From a virus, in the IMG/VR virus record IMGVR_UViG_3300017991_000021, positions 1 through 50,141 of that record: a stretch of 50,141 nt of DNA, one strand, 5' to 3'. A program made the translations under genes and the position numbers. This document shows positions 1-7,929 of this stretch, piece by piece. Below the pieces are notes generated by a model that worked only from the letters and a program-made list of their open reading frames with translations, searched no databases and was not told the DNA's origin. Position 1 is the stretch's first letter. Each line of letters begins with the position of its first letter.

Positions 1-22
1 CACAGGGTATGGTTAGGTTGAC
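1..22. repeat. Terminal overlap, left copy
   Basis: These 22 bases are identical to the last 22 of the window (50120-50141). This is what a circular or circularly permuted genome looks like after assembly, so the sequence probably closes with one copy removed. A true short terminal repeat is less likely because the length fits an assembler word size. Coverage and read-pair data would decide. Confidence 0.9.
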
Positions 23-99
23 GGCAGGGGCGCAGATGAGGTGTGGATGGGGCGTGGGAGCTAGTTCAGGTCGGCATCAGCATGGCTGCGCGACTGTCT

Positions 100-169
100 C
101 TTGCTGACCACAGCCCCCCCCCTTGTACAACCCCACGGTTGTACAAGGAGGGGGGCTGTGGTCAGCAAG
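100..169. repeat. 33-bp inverted repeat (long hairpin)
   Basis: The arms 100-132 and 137-169 are complementary with a single mismatch (C120 against A149) and a 4-base loop CCAC at 133-136. The arm ends carry the palindrome TTGTACAA on each side of the loop, and a run of nine C faces a mostly G run. There is no T tract on either strand, so a simple rho-independent terminator is unlikely. Possible roles are an origin or initiator hairpin, a protein-binding cruciform, or a block between divergent units. Confidence 0.85.
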
Positions 170-343
170 CGTAAGCGCAATAAGGACTTACGTGGGCATC
201 GGTATGCTTATGCTAAATAAGATGGGGTACATCAGGGACAAGCCCGGATAGTCCGTTCGGGGGGCCCCAGCCGTCAAAATCGTTACCATCCCCCCGGGTT
301 GCTTGCTCGGCCCGGTAATACTTACCCCTACCCTCTCCACATA

Positions 344-389
344 CCCACTGTGCAAAGAGCAGCGTGCCCACTGTGCAAAGAGCAGCGTG
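344..389. repeat. 23-bp tandem repeat, two copies
   Basis: The unit that begins CCCACTGTGCAAAGAGC occurs at 344-366 and again directly at 367-389, with a CCCAC remnant after it. It lies in the non-coding control region. It resembles iterons or a doubled regulator site, but two copies are too few to be sure. Confidence 0.7.
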
Positions 390-790
390 CCCACCGACCA
401 AGAGCGAGTATCGGCTTTCCCAGTTACATACCCCTCAGGGACCTCAGAGGCCTCGCACACGGCCTTTAGCGCCCAGGGGCCCAATCACACCAGGGGCCCC
501 ACAGGAGGCCACAGGGCGCAAAGTTAGGGGCCTCTGAGAGGGCCGGCCACTGGCTAGCCGACCAGTCAGCGGGCCACAGCAGCCAGGCCGAGCGCAATCA
601 GGAGGATGGCCCAGATGGCGCACGACGAAATCAGATTGTCGAGCAAAGGGCGATCCACTAGATCGGCCCCCCATCGCAGGGGCGTCAACTGTCACTAAGT
701 GTCCGATGGACACCGGATTCTGCAAAACGAGATCAGGGGGCCTTATACCCCCCGTTGCTCTAAATATAAGGGAAATAAGAAGTTAATTAC

Positions 791-830
791 TCTCTCTATA
801 TATCTCTCTCTATCTCTCTCTATCCCTCCC
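791..830. repeat. Pyrimidine/AT low-complexity tract
   Basis: TCTCTCTATATATCTCTC-type sequence with almost no G, preceded by an AT-rich stretch from about 755. Such tracts melt easily and are common in origins. It could equally be a simple microsatellite. Confidence 0.6.
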
Positions 831-858
831 TTTACTCCGTCCGTCAAGGTGTCAAGTC

Positions 859-886
859 CCCCTATTTCTTAGATCGTAAATAGGGG
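859..886. promoter_or_regulatory. Small inverted repeat, operator-like
   Basis: CCCCTATTT (859-867) and AAATAGGGG (878-886) are perfectly complementary around a 10-base spacer. A TGTCAA motif lies just upstream at 850-855. This could be a regulator-binding site or a weak RNA hairpin in the rightward leader. Confidence 0.4.
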
Positions 887-1005
887 AACTTCCACCCTTC
901 CGTTTTCTTTCTTCTAAAGCGCTGACATGACACCGCGCGTCAAACCGTAAAGTGATACATTGAAAGTCCTTGCCGTTCATGGACTTAGGACGATAAAAAT
1001 GCCAT

Positions 1006-1024
1006 TTGACACCGCCTTGACACC
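1006..1024. repeat. Doubled TTGACACC motif
   Basis: TTGACACC occurs at 1006-1013 and 1017-1024, an 11-bp period that puts both copies on the same DNA face. Related sites are TGACACCG at 928-935 and TGTCAA at 850-855 and 1043-1048. TTGACA also equals a sigma70 -35 box, but no well-placed -10 hexamer follows, so a regulator or initiator site is more likely. Confidence 0.45.
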
Positions 1025-1041
1025 AGCCTAACCGTCACGAT

Positions 1042-1072
1042 CTGTCAAAGTCTCAGAGAGAGATTTTGACAG
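1042..1072. promoter_or_regulatory. Hairpin flanked by CTGTCAA/TTGACAG
   Basis: The arms 1042-1054 and 1060-1072 form a 13-bp stem, with one G-T wobble when read as RNA and a 5-base AGAGA loop. The outer part uses the TGTCAA/TTGACA motif that recurs in this region. It may be a dyad binding site or a leader hairpin ahead of the first rightward gene. Confidence 0.45.
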
Positions 1073-1339
1073 CCCCACCTGCGACATCGTTATGCCCCCT
1101 GTGCGCAGGGTGGGGGGGGTATATTCACACTAATCTGCCTCCGTGACATCCACCACGAGTCTTTGGCCGGCAACCAAAGGCAACGCACGTAAGGAGCCCC
1201 ATCGGCGCTGTGGGTCACTGTCCCTTTGTGTAATTGCACTGGTGTCGCGTTCCCTACAGACTCGCCAATCATAATAGAGTCTGAAACGATGAATGTTCAG
1301 CTATCCTTAGCCACATAAGAACAGGAGATTGCAGCTTCC

Positions 1340-1723
1340 ATGATATGTATGATCGAAGGATGCCAGGGCGAGGCAGTAGGTAGGGGGTTGTGTCCGACGT
1401 GCTATCAAGCAGCGCATCGGCGCGTCAAGAGAAAAGTAGTCACTTGGGATCAGCTAGTCAAGGCTGGACTAGCGAGGCAGGCAACGCATAGTGGCCGTGG
1501 GGCTCTCTCGCCGTTTGCCCTGGCGCTGGAGAAGAAGCTTGGCGCCAAGGCGCCAGGGTCGCCGCACGAGCAGCCGGTGGCCCGGCAAACGCCCGTGCCC
1601 GTCGAATCACTGTCTGCCGAGCCTCTGCCCCTAGTGCCCCCTGAGCCTCCGGCGCCCATCCCCTCCGAGGAGCCCTATCGACGATGGGCTCCGCCGAAGC
1701 CCGGTGACGAGGAGGCGTTTTGA
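1340..1723 (+). CDS. Small zinc-finger-like protein
   Basis: 127 aa. The N-terminal 25 residues carry Cys6, Cys16 and Cys19 followed by a His (residues 24-26 region), the pattern of short phage proteins with a CxxC zinc knuckle next to a basic stretch (RRVKRK). The last 60 residues are proline- and acid-rich and probably disordered. AGGAG lies 12 bases before the ATG, and a second in-frame Met at residue 4 is possible. The stop overlaps the start of the next gene as TTGA, so the two are co-translated. First gene of the rightward unit. Function unknown; nucleic-acid binding is a guess from the basic zinc module. Confidence 0.75.
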   Translation: MICMIEGCQGEAVGRGLCPTCYQAAHRRVKRKVVTWDQLVKAGLARQATHSGRGALSPFALALEKKLGAKAPGSPHEQPVARQTPVPVESLSAEPLPLVPPEPPAPIPSEEPYRRWAPPKPGDEEAF

Positions 1724-2508
1724 GCGAAAGGAAACTAACAAATGAACAGCGGGATGAACTACTCCAGCGGTATCACGCAGGCGATTCGCTGGAGGAGATC
1801 GCTGCCGATTATGGGATTACTGCGAAGTATGCCGGCAAGTATGCGCGGAGTTTCGGAGTAAAGCGTGCGAAGCCAATAAAACAAACCGGCAGCGGTATCA
1901 ATGCGTTCGCAAAGCGGGCGCGCTCCATCCTGTGGCGCCAGGATCACTCCAGGGAAAAGCCGACCTACGATAAGTGGGAGGCGCGTGTCCGGGAACTCCA
2001 GGAGCAGTCGGAGTGCTCGAAATCCCAGGCTATCGTGCGCGCCTCCAAGGAGTTTCCGTGCCTGACCCGGCTTTTTAAGGAATACGACGTGCGTGACTTC
2101 GACCCTAATCCCGAGAGCCATCCAGAGATCAAGCATTACGGCGATAAGCCAACACTCCAACAGGGCGTGTTCTGCGAAGGGATCGAGCAAAGCTACAAGG
2201 ACTCGTTACGCTGGGCGATCCAGGCAGCCGGTGCCTATCTGCGTACCGGCAAGTCCCCTAAGACCTGCCCATGTGACGCGGCGTGGTATCTCTACCGCCA
2301 GGCCATCGAGGAGCCGCGGGATTTCATGGGGCGCATCAGCCAGATCGAAGCAAAGGGCGATCCAGAAGAGGCAGACCGGCGGAGCATGCGCAAGAAAAGC
2401 GCGCGCTCCATTTCCGAAATCGACGCCTATTTAGATGAGATCGACAAGGAGACTGGCTATGGCAATCAGGCGGACGAACTTCTGGAACAAGAGACCAAAG
2501 AGCCGTAA
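1720..2508 (+). CDS. HTH protein, candidate small terminase
   Basis: 262 aa starting at TTG, overlapping the previous stop, with GGAGG 5-9 bases upstream. Residues about 5-45 form a helix-turn-helix of the recombinase/transposase-like kind (QRYHAGDSLEEIAADYGI). The rest is charged and helical with no motif I recognise. It sits a few genes before the large terminase, the usual place for the DNA-recognition subunit, and its size and N-terminal HTH are compatible. That assignment is by position only; a transcription regulator is the alternative. Confidence 0.7.
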   Translation: MSERKLTNEQRDELLQRYHAGDSLEEIAADYGITAKYAGKYARSFGVKRAKPIKQTGSGINAFAKRARSILWRQDHSREKPTYDKWEARVRELQEQSECSKSQAIVRASKEFPCLTRLFKEYDVRDFDPNPESHPEIKHYGDKPTLQQGVFCEGIEQSYKDSLRWAIQAAGAYLRTGKSPKTCPCDAAWYLYRQAIEEPRDFMGRISQIEAKGDPEEADRRSMRKKSARSISEIDAYLDEIDKETGYGNQADELLEQETKEP

Positions 2509-2731
2509 GGAGACAGGCAAGAAACCCAGGCTCGTTTCCGTATGCGACTATTGCGGCAAGAAGCTCGTAGTGTCGCACGAACGCACTTACATATCTGCGA
2601 TTGCTTCAATGATCGATGACAACCCGGCGCGAAAGATCAACAGCGAGTGGCGGTTTTTCTGTAGCAAGAAATGCCTAGAGAGGTATGCGCATGGTGAAGT
2701 GGCTCCTGCGAAAGATCAGCGCGATACTTGA
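2459..2731 (+). CDS. Small Cys4 zinc protein
   Basis: About 90 aa from the ATG at 2459, preferred over an in-frame ATG at 2435 because AAGGAG stands 7 bases before it. Two CxxC-type pairs (VCDYCGKKL near residue 28 and FFCSKKCLERY near residue 66) resemble TRASH/MYM-like treble-clef zinc fingers. The gene overlaps the end of the preceding gene by 50 bp and the start of the next by 41 bp, which is tight phage packing. Probably a nucleic-acid or protein adaptor. Function unknown. Confidence 0.7.
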   Translation: MAIRRTNFWNKRPKSRKETGKKPRLVSVCDYCGKKLVVSHERTYISAIASMIDDNPARKINSEWRFFCSKKCLERYAHGEVAPAKDQRDT

Positions 2732-2810
2732 AGTATTCGAGGGCTTCGTGTTTGTTGTGTTCTTCCTGGCAATCCTGTGGGCCGTGCTCAACGGTCTGGT
2801 TCATTTCTGA
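2691..2810 (+). CDS. 39-aa single-span membrane protein
   Basis: A short gene starting at ATG 2691 with GAGAGG 7 bases upstream and ending TGA 2808-2810. The product begins with a basic amphipathic segment (MVKWLLRKIS) followed by one very hydrophobic helix (residues about 18-33, FVFVVFFLAILWAV). It directly precedes a membrane-anchored protease gene, so it may partner with it. A pinholin-like role is possible, but nothing specific supports it. Confidence 0.6.
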   Translation: MVKWLLRKISAILEVFEGFVFVVFFLAILWAVLNGLVHF

Positions 2811-2833
2811 TTCAACACCCGAGGAAAATTGGA

Positions 2834-3841
2834 ATGAAAGTCAAGCAACGAATCCTACGGCTGGAACGAAGGCTCAACGTGTACCGCAAGGATGCGCGCG
2901 AAGATTCCTGCGCGGTCTTTTGGTCGCTCCGGGTACTGATTGGTATTACGCTCGTCATTGCGATTCTGTTTGGTGGTATTGCTTCTGGTGCTGAGATTGA
3001 TCCGTGGGAGTTACAACAAAACACCGTAGTTCTTACTGACGGCAGCGGCCACGGGTCCGGTGTTCTTTGGACACGAGAAGACGACGGTAAGCGAACCACG
3101 TTCATCTGGACGGCCGCTCATGTCGCTGACATGTGGATGCGCCCCGATGGCTCGTTCCGTGAAGTCGATGTCTTGCAAGGCGGGAAGCACGCACGGGCCA
3201 GGGTTCTTCGCTGTGGCGATTATGAAGTGGACACGGATTGCGCCGTCTTGGAAATCATCGCAGGGAACATGGAGGGAACGGCGCACTTTTATCGTGCGTT
3301 CAAGCATGTAAAGCCAGGTCAGCGCATTGTACATTGCGGAACCCCGCTGAACATTGGATGGAATGAGCGCCTCGTGTCCTACGGCCGCTTCTCGTACATC
3401 GACCGACTGTGCGAAGGTCGCCCTCTAACGAAACCGCGAAAGCTCGATCAGGTTGACTTGACGGCATACCCTGGATGCTCCGGCGGCCCTGTGGTCGATC
3501 TTGAGGACGGCGGGATCGTGGGTCTGGTGATTCTCGGCTCGCGGCCCGGTATCCATTGCATCGAGCCGACGCGGTATATCTACGAATGGTGCAAGACTCA
3601 CGATTGCCTCTGGGCCTTCGATCCTGAGGTATCTATACCACGGGATCGTTTTGCGTGGCCCGGTGACGTGATGCGCCGCCCGGATGCGTGGCAGTACCGC
3701 GATGCCGACCAGCGATGGGGCGACCCGGCTCCTGAACCTGAACCGGAACCTGCGCCCGAACCAAAACCAAGGTTGGTGCCGCCTACCGACGCTGCTACCG
3801 AGCCCGAGTTGCCATGCGTGGTGAGAGGTCAGGCCGCGTGA
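2834..3841 (+). CDS. Membrane-anchored trypsin-like serine protease
   Basis: 335 aa from the ATG at 2834 (GAGGA 8 bases upstream; an in-frame ATG at 2777 lacks a site). Residues 32-52 form a single membrane span or signal anchor. The protease domain follows, with GHGSG at 72-76, the His of TAAHV (His96), Asp135 in TDCAVL and Ser216 in GCSGGPV: a complete trypsin/HtrA-type triad. No PDZ domain follows; the C terminus is a Pro-Glu repeat and then disordered. It is predicted to act outside the cytoplasmic membrane. It lies between the candidate small and large terminase genes, an odd place for such an enzyme. Virion maturation, envelope processing or anti-host roles are all possible. Confidence 0.88.
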   Translation: MKVKQRILRLERRLNVYRKDAREDSCAVFWSLRVLIGITLVIAILFGGIASGAEIDPWELQQNTVVLTDGSGHGSGVLWTREDDGKRTTFIWTAAHVADMWMRPDGSFREVDVLQGGKHARARVLRCGDYEVDTDCAVLEIIAGNMEGTAHFYRAFKHVKPGQRIVHCGTPLNIGWNERLVSYGRFSYIDRLCEGRPLTKPRKLDQVDLTAYPGCSGGPVVDLEDGGIVGLVILGSRPGIHCIEPTRYIYEWCKTHDCLWAFDPEVSIPRDRFAWPGDVMRRPDAWQYRDADQRWGDPAPEPEPEPAPEPKPRLVPPTDAATEPELPCVVRGQAA

Positions 3842-5637
3842 AGGTCTCTGCGCGATTCAATGAGCGTATCCCCAAAGACCTGCGAGCCAATCTGGCGTGG
3901 CGTCGCAAGGTCCATGAGCGCGTGGCCGAAGACCCGGATTACGCTCAAGTCATGGTGGACGCTTGCGCGCAAGACCCACTCTTCTTCTTGAACGGCTTTG
4001 GCTACACCTACGACCCGCGGCGAAAGCCATTCTCGAAATTACCGTTCATCCTCTACCCGTTTCAGGAAGAGGCGCTCCTTGAAATCATATCCGCTATCGG
4101 GGACCACGATTTATACATAGAGAAGAGCCGCGACACTGGCGCATCCTGGCTGAATATCTCGGCAATGACATGGGCCTGGCAATTCAAGCGAGGCATGTCA
4201 TTCCTTTGGGGTTCTCGTGTAGAGGACTACGTTGACAAGCCAGGGAACTCTAAGGCGCTATTCTGGAAGTTCGATTTCCTCTTCAATAATCTGCCGACGT
4301 GGTTAAGGCCCGTCGGGTGGCAGCCGTCCAAGCACCGCCTGCGGATGCACGTCGAGAATCCCGAGACGGGTTCTCTGATCGACGGCGAGAGCACGACGGA
4401 AAACTTCGCTCGCGGCGACCGTCGTACCGCGATCTTGCTCGACGAGTTTGCGGCTGTCGAGATCGGCCACTGCATCCTCTCGGCCACTCGTGACGTAACT
4501 GATTGCCGGTTGTTCAACTCCACGCCGCGCGGGACGAACAACGCTTTCTACGATATACGGCAAACCCGGATCAAGAAGCTCCGCCTTCACTGGTCGGACC
4601 ATCCGATTAAGGCCAGTGGTCTTTATACTACAGGTGAAGACGGCACTCTCAAGGTGCTCGATAAGTACGGCTACCCAGATGGTTACGAGCCTATCTTAGA
4701 CGGCAAGCTCCGGTCTCCTTGGTACGACCTGCAATGCGAGCGCGCAGCCGGATTACAGGAGATAGCGCAAGAACTTGATATTGATTACCTGGGGTCAGGC
4801 TACCAATATTTCAAGCCTGATGCTGTTCAGGAGGCCATTCGCAAGTACGCCCGTCCACCTGTGCTCGTGGGCGATCTCGATTACGACTCAAAGACAGGCG
4901 AGCCGACGACCTTCCGCGAGAATCCGAATGGTAAGCTGCGGCTCTGGTTCTTCTTGGACAAGGACGGCAAGCCGCCGCTTGGGCATAAGTATTCCCTGGG
5001 CAACGATGTATCCGCCGGCACCGGCGCCTCGAACTCCTGTAGCGCTGGGTGGGACAACACGACGCACGAGAAGGTTCTGGAATACGTCGATCCATACATT
5101 CGCCCCGAGGAGTACGCCCGGCAGGCTGTCGCGCTCGGGCGATGGCTTGGCGGTGCGTTCATGCTGTGGGAATCCGGTGGACCGGGGCGGCAGTTCGGTT
5201 CCAGGGTTACGGAACTTGGCTACACGAATATCTACTATCGTCGTCTGACGGAAAAGATTTCCAAGAAAGTAACAGACATCCCAGGTTACGCTACAACCCG
5301 TGAATCGAAGCTCGCGCTGGTCGGGGCCTACCGCGCCCAGATCGAAAATGGCGTGGCCGTGAATCGTTCGCGGGAGGCATTGGAGGAGTGCTTGGAATAC
5401 ATTTTCCTGCCGGATGGCAGCGTAGCGCACAGTCGCTCGACAAGCAAGACCGATCCTTCGGGTGCGCGATCCAATCACGGCGATAGAGTGATAGCAGACG
5501 CATTGGCCTGCCTGGGGATTGCGGAGCGGGCGCGGCGCCCGGTGCGCGACAGGCCAGAGGTTCCATACGGCTCGCTGGCATGGCGTAACCAGGCGCGGGA
5601 TGCGGCGAAGCGAGACAGTGAACGTGACGGTTGGTAA
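3838..5637 (+). CDS. terL: Terminase large subunit
   Basis: 599 aa if it starts at GTG 3838, which overlaps the preceding stop as GTGA and has GAGAGG upstream; an ATG at 3814 would add 8 residues. It is the DNA-packaging motor. The ATPase half has a Walker A-like SRDTGASW (97-104), Walker B AILLDEF (198-204) and the coupling motif STPRG (228-232). The nuclease half carries acidic residues of an RNase H fold: Asp390 (LGNDVSAG), Glu445 (LWESGG), and Asp549 and Asp554 (HGDRVIADAL). It should bind the portal encoded next door and cut and translocate the genome into proheads. Confidence 0.95.
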   Translation: MKVSARFNERIPKDLRANLAWRRKVHERVAEDPDYAQVMVDACAQDPLFFLNGFGYTYDPRRKPFSKLPFILYPFQEEALLEIISAIGDHDLYIEKSRDTGASWLNISAMTWAWQFKRGMSFLWGSRVEDYVDKPGNSKALFWKFDFLFNNLPTWLRPVGWQPSKHRLRMHVENPETGSLIDGESTTENFARGDRRTAILLDEFAAVEIGHCILSATRDVTDCRLFNSTPRGTNNAFYDIRQTRIKKLRLHWSDHPIKASGLYTTGEDGTLKVLDKYGYPDGYEPILDGKLRSPWYDLQCERAAGLQEIAQELDIDYLGSGYQYFKPDAVQEAIRKYARPPVLVGDLDYDSKTGEPTTFRENPNGKLRLWFFLDKDGKPPLGHKYSLGNDVSAGTGASNSCSAGWDNTTHEKVLEYVDPYIRPEEYARQAVALGRWLGGAFMLWESGGPGRQFGSRVTELGYTNIYYRRLTEKISKKVTDIPGYATTRESKLALVGAYRAQIENGVAVNRSREALEECLEYIFLPDGSVAHSRSTSKTDPSGARSNHGDRVIADALACLGIAERARRPVRDRPEVPYGSLAWRNQARDAAKRDSERDGW

Positions 5638-5662
5638 ACACTAATACACCAGGAGTGGCAAC

Positions 5663-7366
5663 GTGGCGCATCCCTTGAATGACACGCAATTCGAGCAACT
5701 TATCACCGCAATTAACTGGTCGCAGCGGCAGCTTGAGTATCCGAGGCGCAAGCGCGTCGAGGCCGTGCGTCAGTTTGTCGGTTATCACTATTTTGAGAAT
5801 GGCGCTGTAAAGCGTGTGCCGGTTCCCTTTCTCGCGCTAGCTGTACAGATTTACGTGCGGCAGCTTGCGGCGCGTGCGCCTCGGGCGCTCATTACTACTG
5901 CTCGGCAGGACTTGTGGCACGTTGCTGCGAATCTGGAACTTGCGATCAATCAGGTTCCCCCGGAAATTGGCCTCACGCAGACCCTCCGCAAGCTCGTTAC
6001 CGAGGCGCTGTTTTCGTTTGGGATTGTGAAGTGCGGCCTTCATACCGTAGGGCAAATACTGGGGCACGAGTACGGTGAGTCCTTCGTTGATCTAGTGACG
6101 ATTGACGATTATTTCTGCGATATGAGCGCTAAGTCGTTTAGGGAGATCGACTACGAAGGGAATGACTACTGGCTCGATTACGAGGAGGTCATGGACTCGA
6201 AGTGGCCCGACAAGAGTGCGAGGCCATTCTTAAAGGCTGACGACTACACGATAGTCGGCCCGTCCGGCGCAGAGCGAGCCGAGGGGGTGTCCGTCAACGA
6301 GACTGCCGAGCAGTACAAGAAGAAGATACACCTGCGCGATGTTTGGCTGCCTGCCGACAATATCGTGGTCACGTATGGTGTCACGAGCCAGAAGCGAATC
6401 AAGGTAACCGAGCGCGATGCACCGCATGGCCCGTACTACAAGCTGGGCTTTACTGACGTTCCAGGCAATCTCTTGCCTTTGCCCCCGGTGTCGCTATGGC
6501 GCGATCTGCACGAACTCTCTAACTCCTTGTATCGCAAGCTTGGCAATGAGGCCGATTCCTTCAAGCGAGTTCTGGGATTCCCCGGGGGTAACAATGACGA
6601 GGCTGAGAACTTCAAGAAAGCGCATGACGGGGACGGCATTACGTACACAGGTCAAGAACCAAAGACACTAGAGGCAGGCGGCGTGGATGCCAGGACGCTC
6701 GCCTTCTATTTGCAGACCCGTGACCTGCAATCGTACTTCGCGGGCAACGTGGACACCCTCGGCGGGCTTTCGCCACAAACCGAGACAGTGGGCCAAGATC
6801 GCTTGTTGAGCGAAGCGGCTGGTGCGCAATTACGCGATATGGCCGATACCACAGTTGGCGTGGTGAAAGAAATCTTCCAGGCTCTTGCGTACTACGAGTG
6901 GAGCGATCCAATCAAGCGCCGGATGCTAGAGAAGCCCATTCCTGGCACTGACTTGTCGATCACGTCTGAGTTCGGCCCCGAGCACAAGCAGGGACGCTTC
7001 GACGAGTACGACTTGAACATCGACGTTTACTCCATGCAAGATGACTCGCCGAACTTGAAGCTGCAAAAGCTCGGGCTGGTCATGCAGACTTACGTGCTAC
7101 CGCTCGCGCCTCTGATTCAACAGGAAGGCGGCTCGATTGACGTTCAGAAAATCATGCAACTGGTCGCCAAGTATTCTGATCTTCCTGAACTTAGTCAGAT
7201 CGTCACCTTCATGGAGCCCGCAGGGTCGCAAGGCCAGGGTGAGGGACCATCGGCGCCAGCGCAAACCGAGCGCCGCTATGTGCGCGAAGGGCGGCCTGGC
7301 ATGACTCGTGAAGGCGCCTCTCGGGAGTTGCAGAGTCGCCTCCTGTCGGGGGAGTTTGAGAGCTAA
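5663..7366 (+). CDS. Portal protein
   Basis: 567 aa with a GTG start and AGGAG 7 bases upstream. It follows the terminase and precedes scaffold and capsid genes, the canonical portal position. The length matches podovirus portals. The N-terminal half (RRKRVEAVRQFVGYHY, then VQIYVRQLAARAPRA) is typical of the family, and the middle (about residues 370-400) has the conserved helical region DTLGGLSPQTETVGQDRLL seen in portal wing and stem parts. It forms the dodecameric ring through which DNA enters and leaves the head. The C terminus is disordered and Gly/Pro-rich. Confidence 0.92.
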   Translation: MAHPLNDTQFEQLITAINWSQRQLEYPRRKRVEAVRQFVGYHYFENGAVKRVPVPFLALAVQIYVRQLAARAPRALITTARQDLWHVAANLELAINQVPPEIGLTQTLRKLVTEALFSFGIVKCGLHTVGQILGHEYGESFVDLVTIDDYFCDMSAKSFREIDYEGNDYWLDYEEVMDSKWPDKSARPFLKADDYTIVGPSGAERAEGVSVNETAEQYKKKIHLRDVWLPADNIVVTYGVTSQKRIKVTERDAPHGPYYKLGFTDVPGNLLPLPPVSLWRDLHELSNSLYRKLGNEADSFKRVLGFPGGNNDEAENFKKAHDGDGITYTGQEPKTLEAGGVDARTLAFYLQTRDLQSYFAGNVDTLGGLSPQTETVGQDRLLSEAAGAQLRDMADTTVGVVKEIFQALAYYEWSDPIKRRMLEKPIPGTDLSITSEFGPEHKQGRFDEYDLNIDVYSMQDDSPNLKLQKLGLVMQTYVLPLAPLIQQEGGSIDVQKIMQLVAKYSDLPELSQIVTFMEPAGSQGQGEGPSAPAQTERRYVREGRPGMTREGASRELQSRLLSGEFES

Positions 7367-7381
7367 GGTCGGCTCTTAACC

Positions 7382-7418
7382 TGCGGTCGCGTTCCTGGGA
7401 AGGGTCCTGGACTAAACT
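7382..7418 (+). promoter_or_regulatory. Repeated promoter-like element, copy 1
   Basis: The 17-mer TGCGGTCGCGTTCCTGG (7382-7398) is identical to 25458-25474. In both places a TANACT hexamer (TAAACT 7413-7418 here) lies 31 bases after its start. It sits between the portal gene and the head genes. The exact repeat in two gene gaps suggests a promoter with an activator site. The hexamer is a fair sigma70 -10; no good -35 is present, so an activator or an alternative sigma factor may be needed. Confidence 0.6.
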
Positions 7419-7429
7419 AGAGGGATACT

Positions 7430-7768
7430 ATGCCCACGTACTGCTTTCGGACGGATGATGGGGAAATCGTCGAGCGGCCATTCCGAATGGGGGAGTCGCC
7501 GCGGCGTATCCGGCTCGATGATGGCCGCGTTGCCACTCGTGACATTCAGGCCGAGCATCTACCTCGGCGCGCGGGTGGTGGTTGGCCGATTGTGTGTTAC
7601 GCATCGGGAGTACACCCCGATCAGGCGCAGGATTTAAGGGATCATTTTCGTAAACATGGCCTCAATGTCACCGTGACCGACGGTGGCGATCCTGTCTATG
7701 AAAATGCTCAGCAGCGCAAGAGAGCGTTGCGCTGCCGGGGGTTGCACGATAGAGCGGGGTACGACTGA
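7430..7768 (+). CDS. Hypothetical protein, FmdB-like N terminus
   Basis: 112 aa. The start MPTYCFRTDDGEIVERPF resembles the beginning of small FmdB-type zinc proteins often found near phage capsid genes, but the usual Cys pairs are missing. The middle (HPDQAQDLRDHFRKHGLNVTVTDGG) looks like a compact alpha/beta unit. It lies between the portal and scaffold genes, downstream of the repeated promoter-like element, and its TGA overlaps the next ATG. Probably a head-assembly accessory protein. No function is assigned. Confidence 0.7.
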   Translation: MPTYCFRTDDGEIVERPFRMGESPRRIRLDDGRVATRDIQAEHLPRRAGGGWPIVCYASGVHPDQAQDLRDHFRKHGLNVTVTDGGDPVYENAQQRKRALRCRGLHDRAGYD

Positions 7769-7902
7769 TGCCGGCTGGAACTCGTGTTAGCGATTGCGTG
7801 AAGAAGCTAACGCCGAAGTACGGCAAAGTTCGCGCAATTAAAATCTGCCAGAAGTCCACCGGCCAGTCGTACCAGACTGGCAAGCCGCCGAAGAAGAAGT
7901 AG
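7768..7902 (+). CDS. 44-aa basic protein
   Basis: ATG 7768 overlaps the previous stop (TGATG), which implies translational coupling; stop TAG 7900-7902. The peptide is rich in lysine and ends in PPKKK, with two Cys (residues 10 and 27). It lies just before the scaffold gene. Small basic proteins of this kind are frequent in phage head clusters. Function unknown. Confidence 0.6.
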   Translation: MPAGTRVSDCVKKLTPKYGKVRAIKICQKSTGQSYQTGKPPKKK

Positions 7903-7929
7903 TCCGTTTACACGCACAGGAGAGAGCTA

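Larger units (their letters stand above)
1..1339. other. Non-coding control region, candidate origin
   Basis: No convincing gene is present. Joined to 49966-50119 it forms a divergent intergenic region of about 1.5 kb between the leftward early genes and the rightward structural genes. It contains a long hairpin (100-169), a 23-bp tandem repeat (344-389), GC-rich inverted repeats such as CTCAGAGGCC at 443-452 against 529-538, an AT-rich and TCTC-rich tract (about 755-835), and several TTGACA or TGTCAA sites (850-1071). Stable hairpins, repeats and an easily melted tract suit a replication origin plus promoters. That role is inferred from layout, not from homology. Confidence 0.6.

Noticed and set aside
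188-725. Open frames of 60-98 codons on both strands in the control region
   Set aside because: They lie in GC-rich repeat-containing sequence, overlap each other, lack ribosome sites and code for low-complexity Pro/Arg/Gly products.
1017-1045. Sigma70 promoter built on TTGACA at 1017-1022
   Set aside because: The hexamer 17 bases downstream is ATCTGT, which does not resemble a -10 box; the motif is better treated as a repeated binding site.
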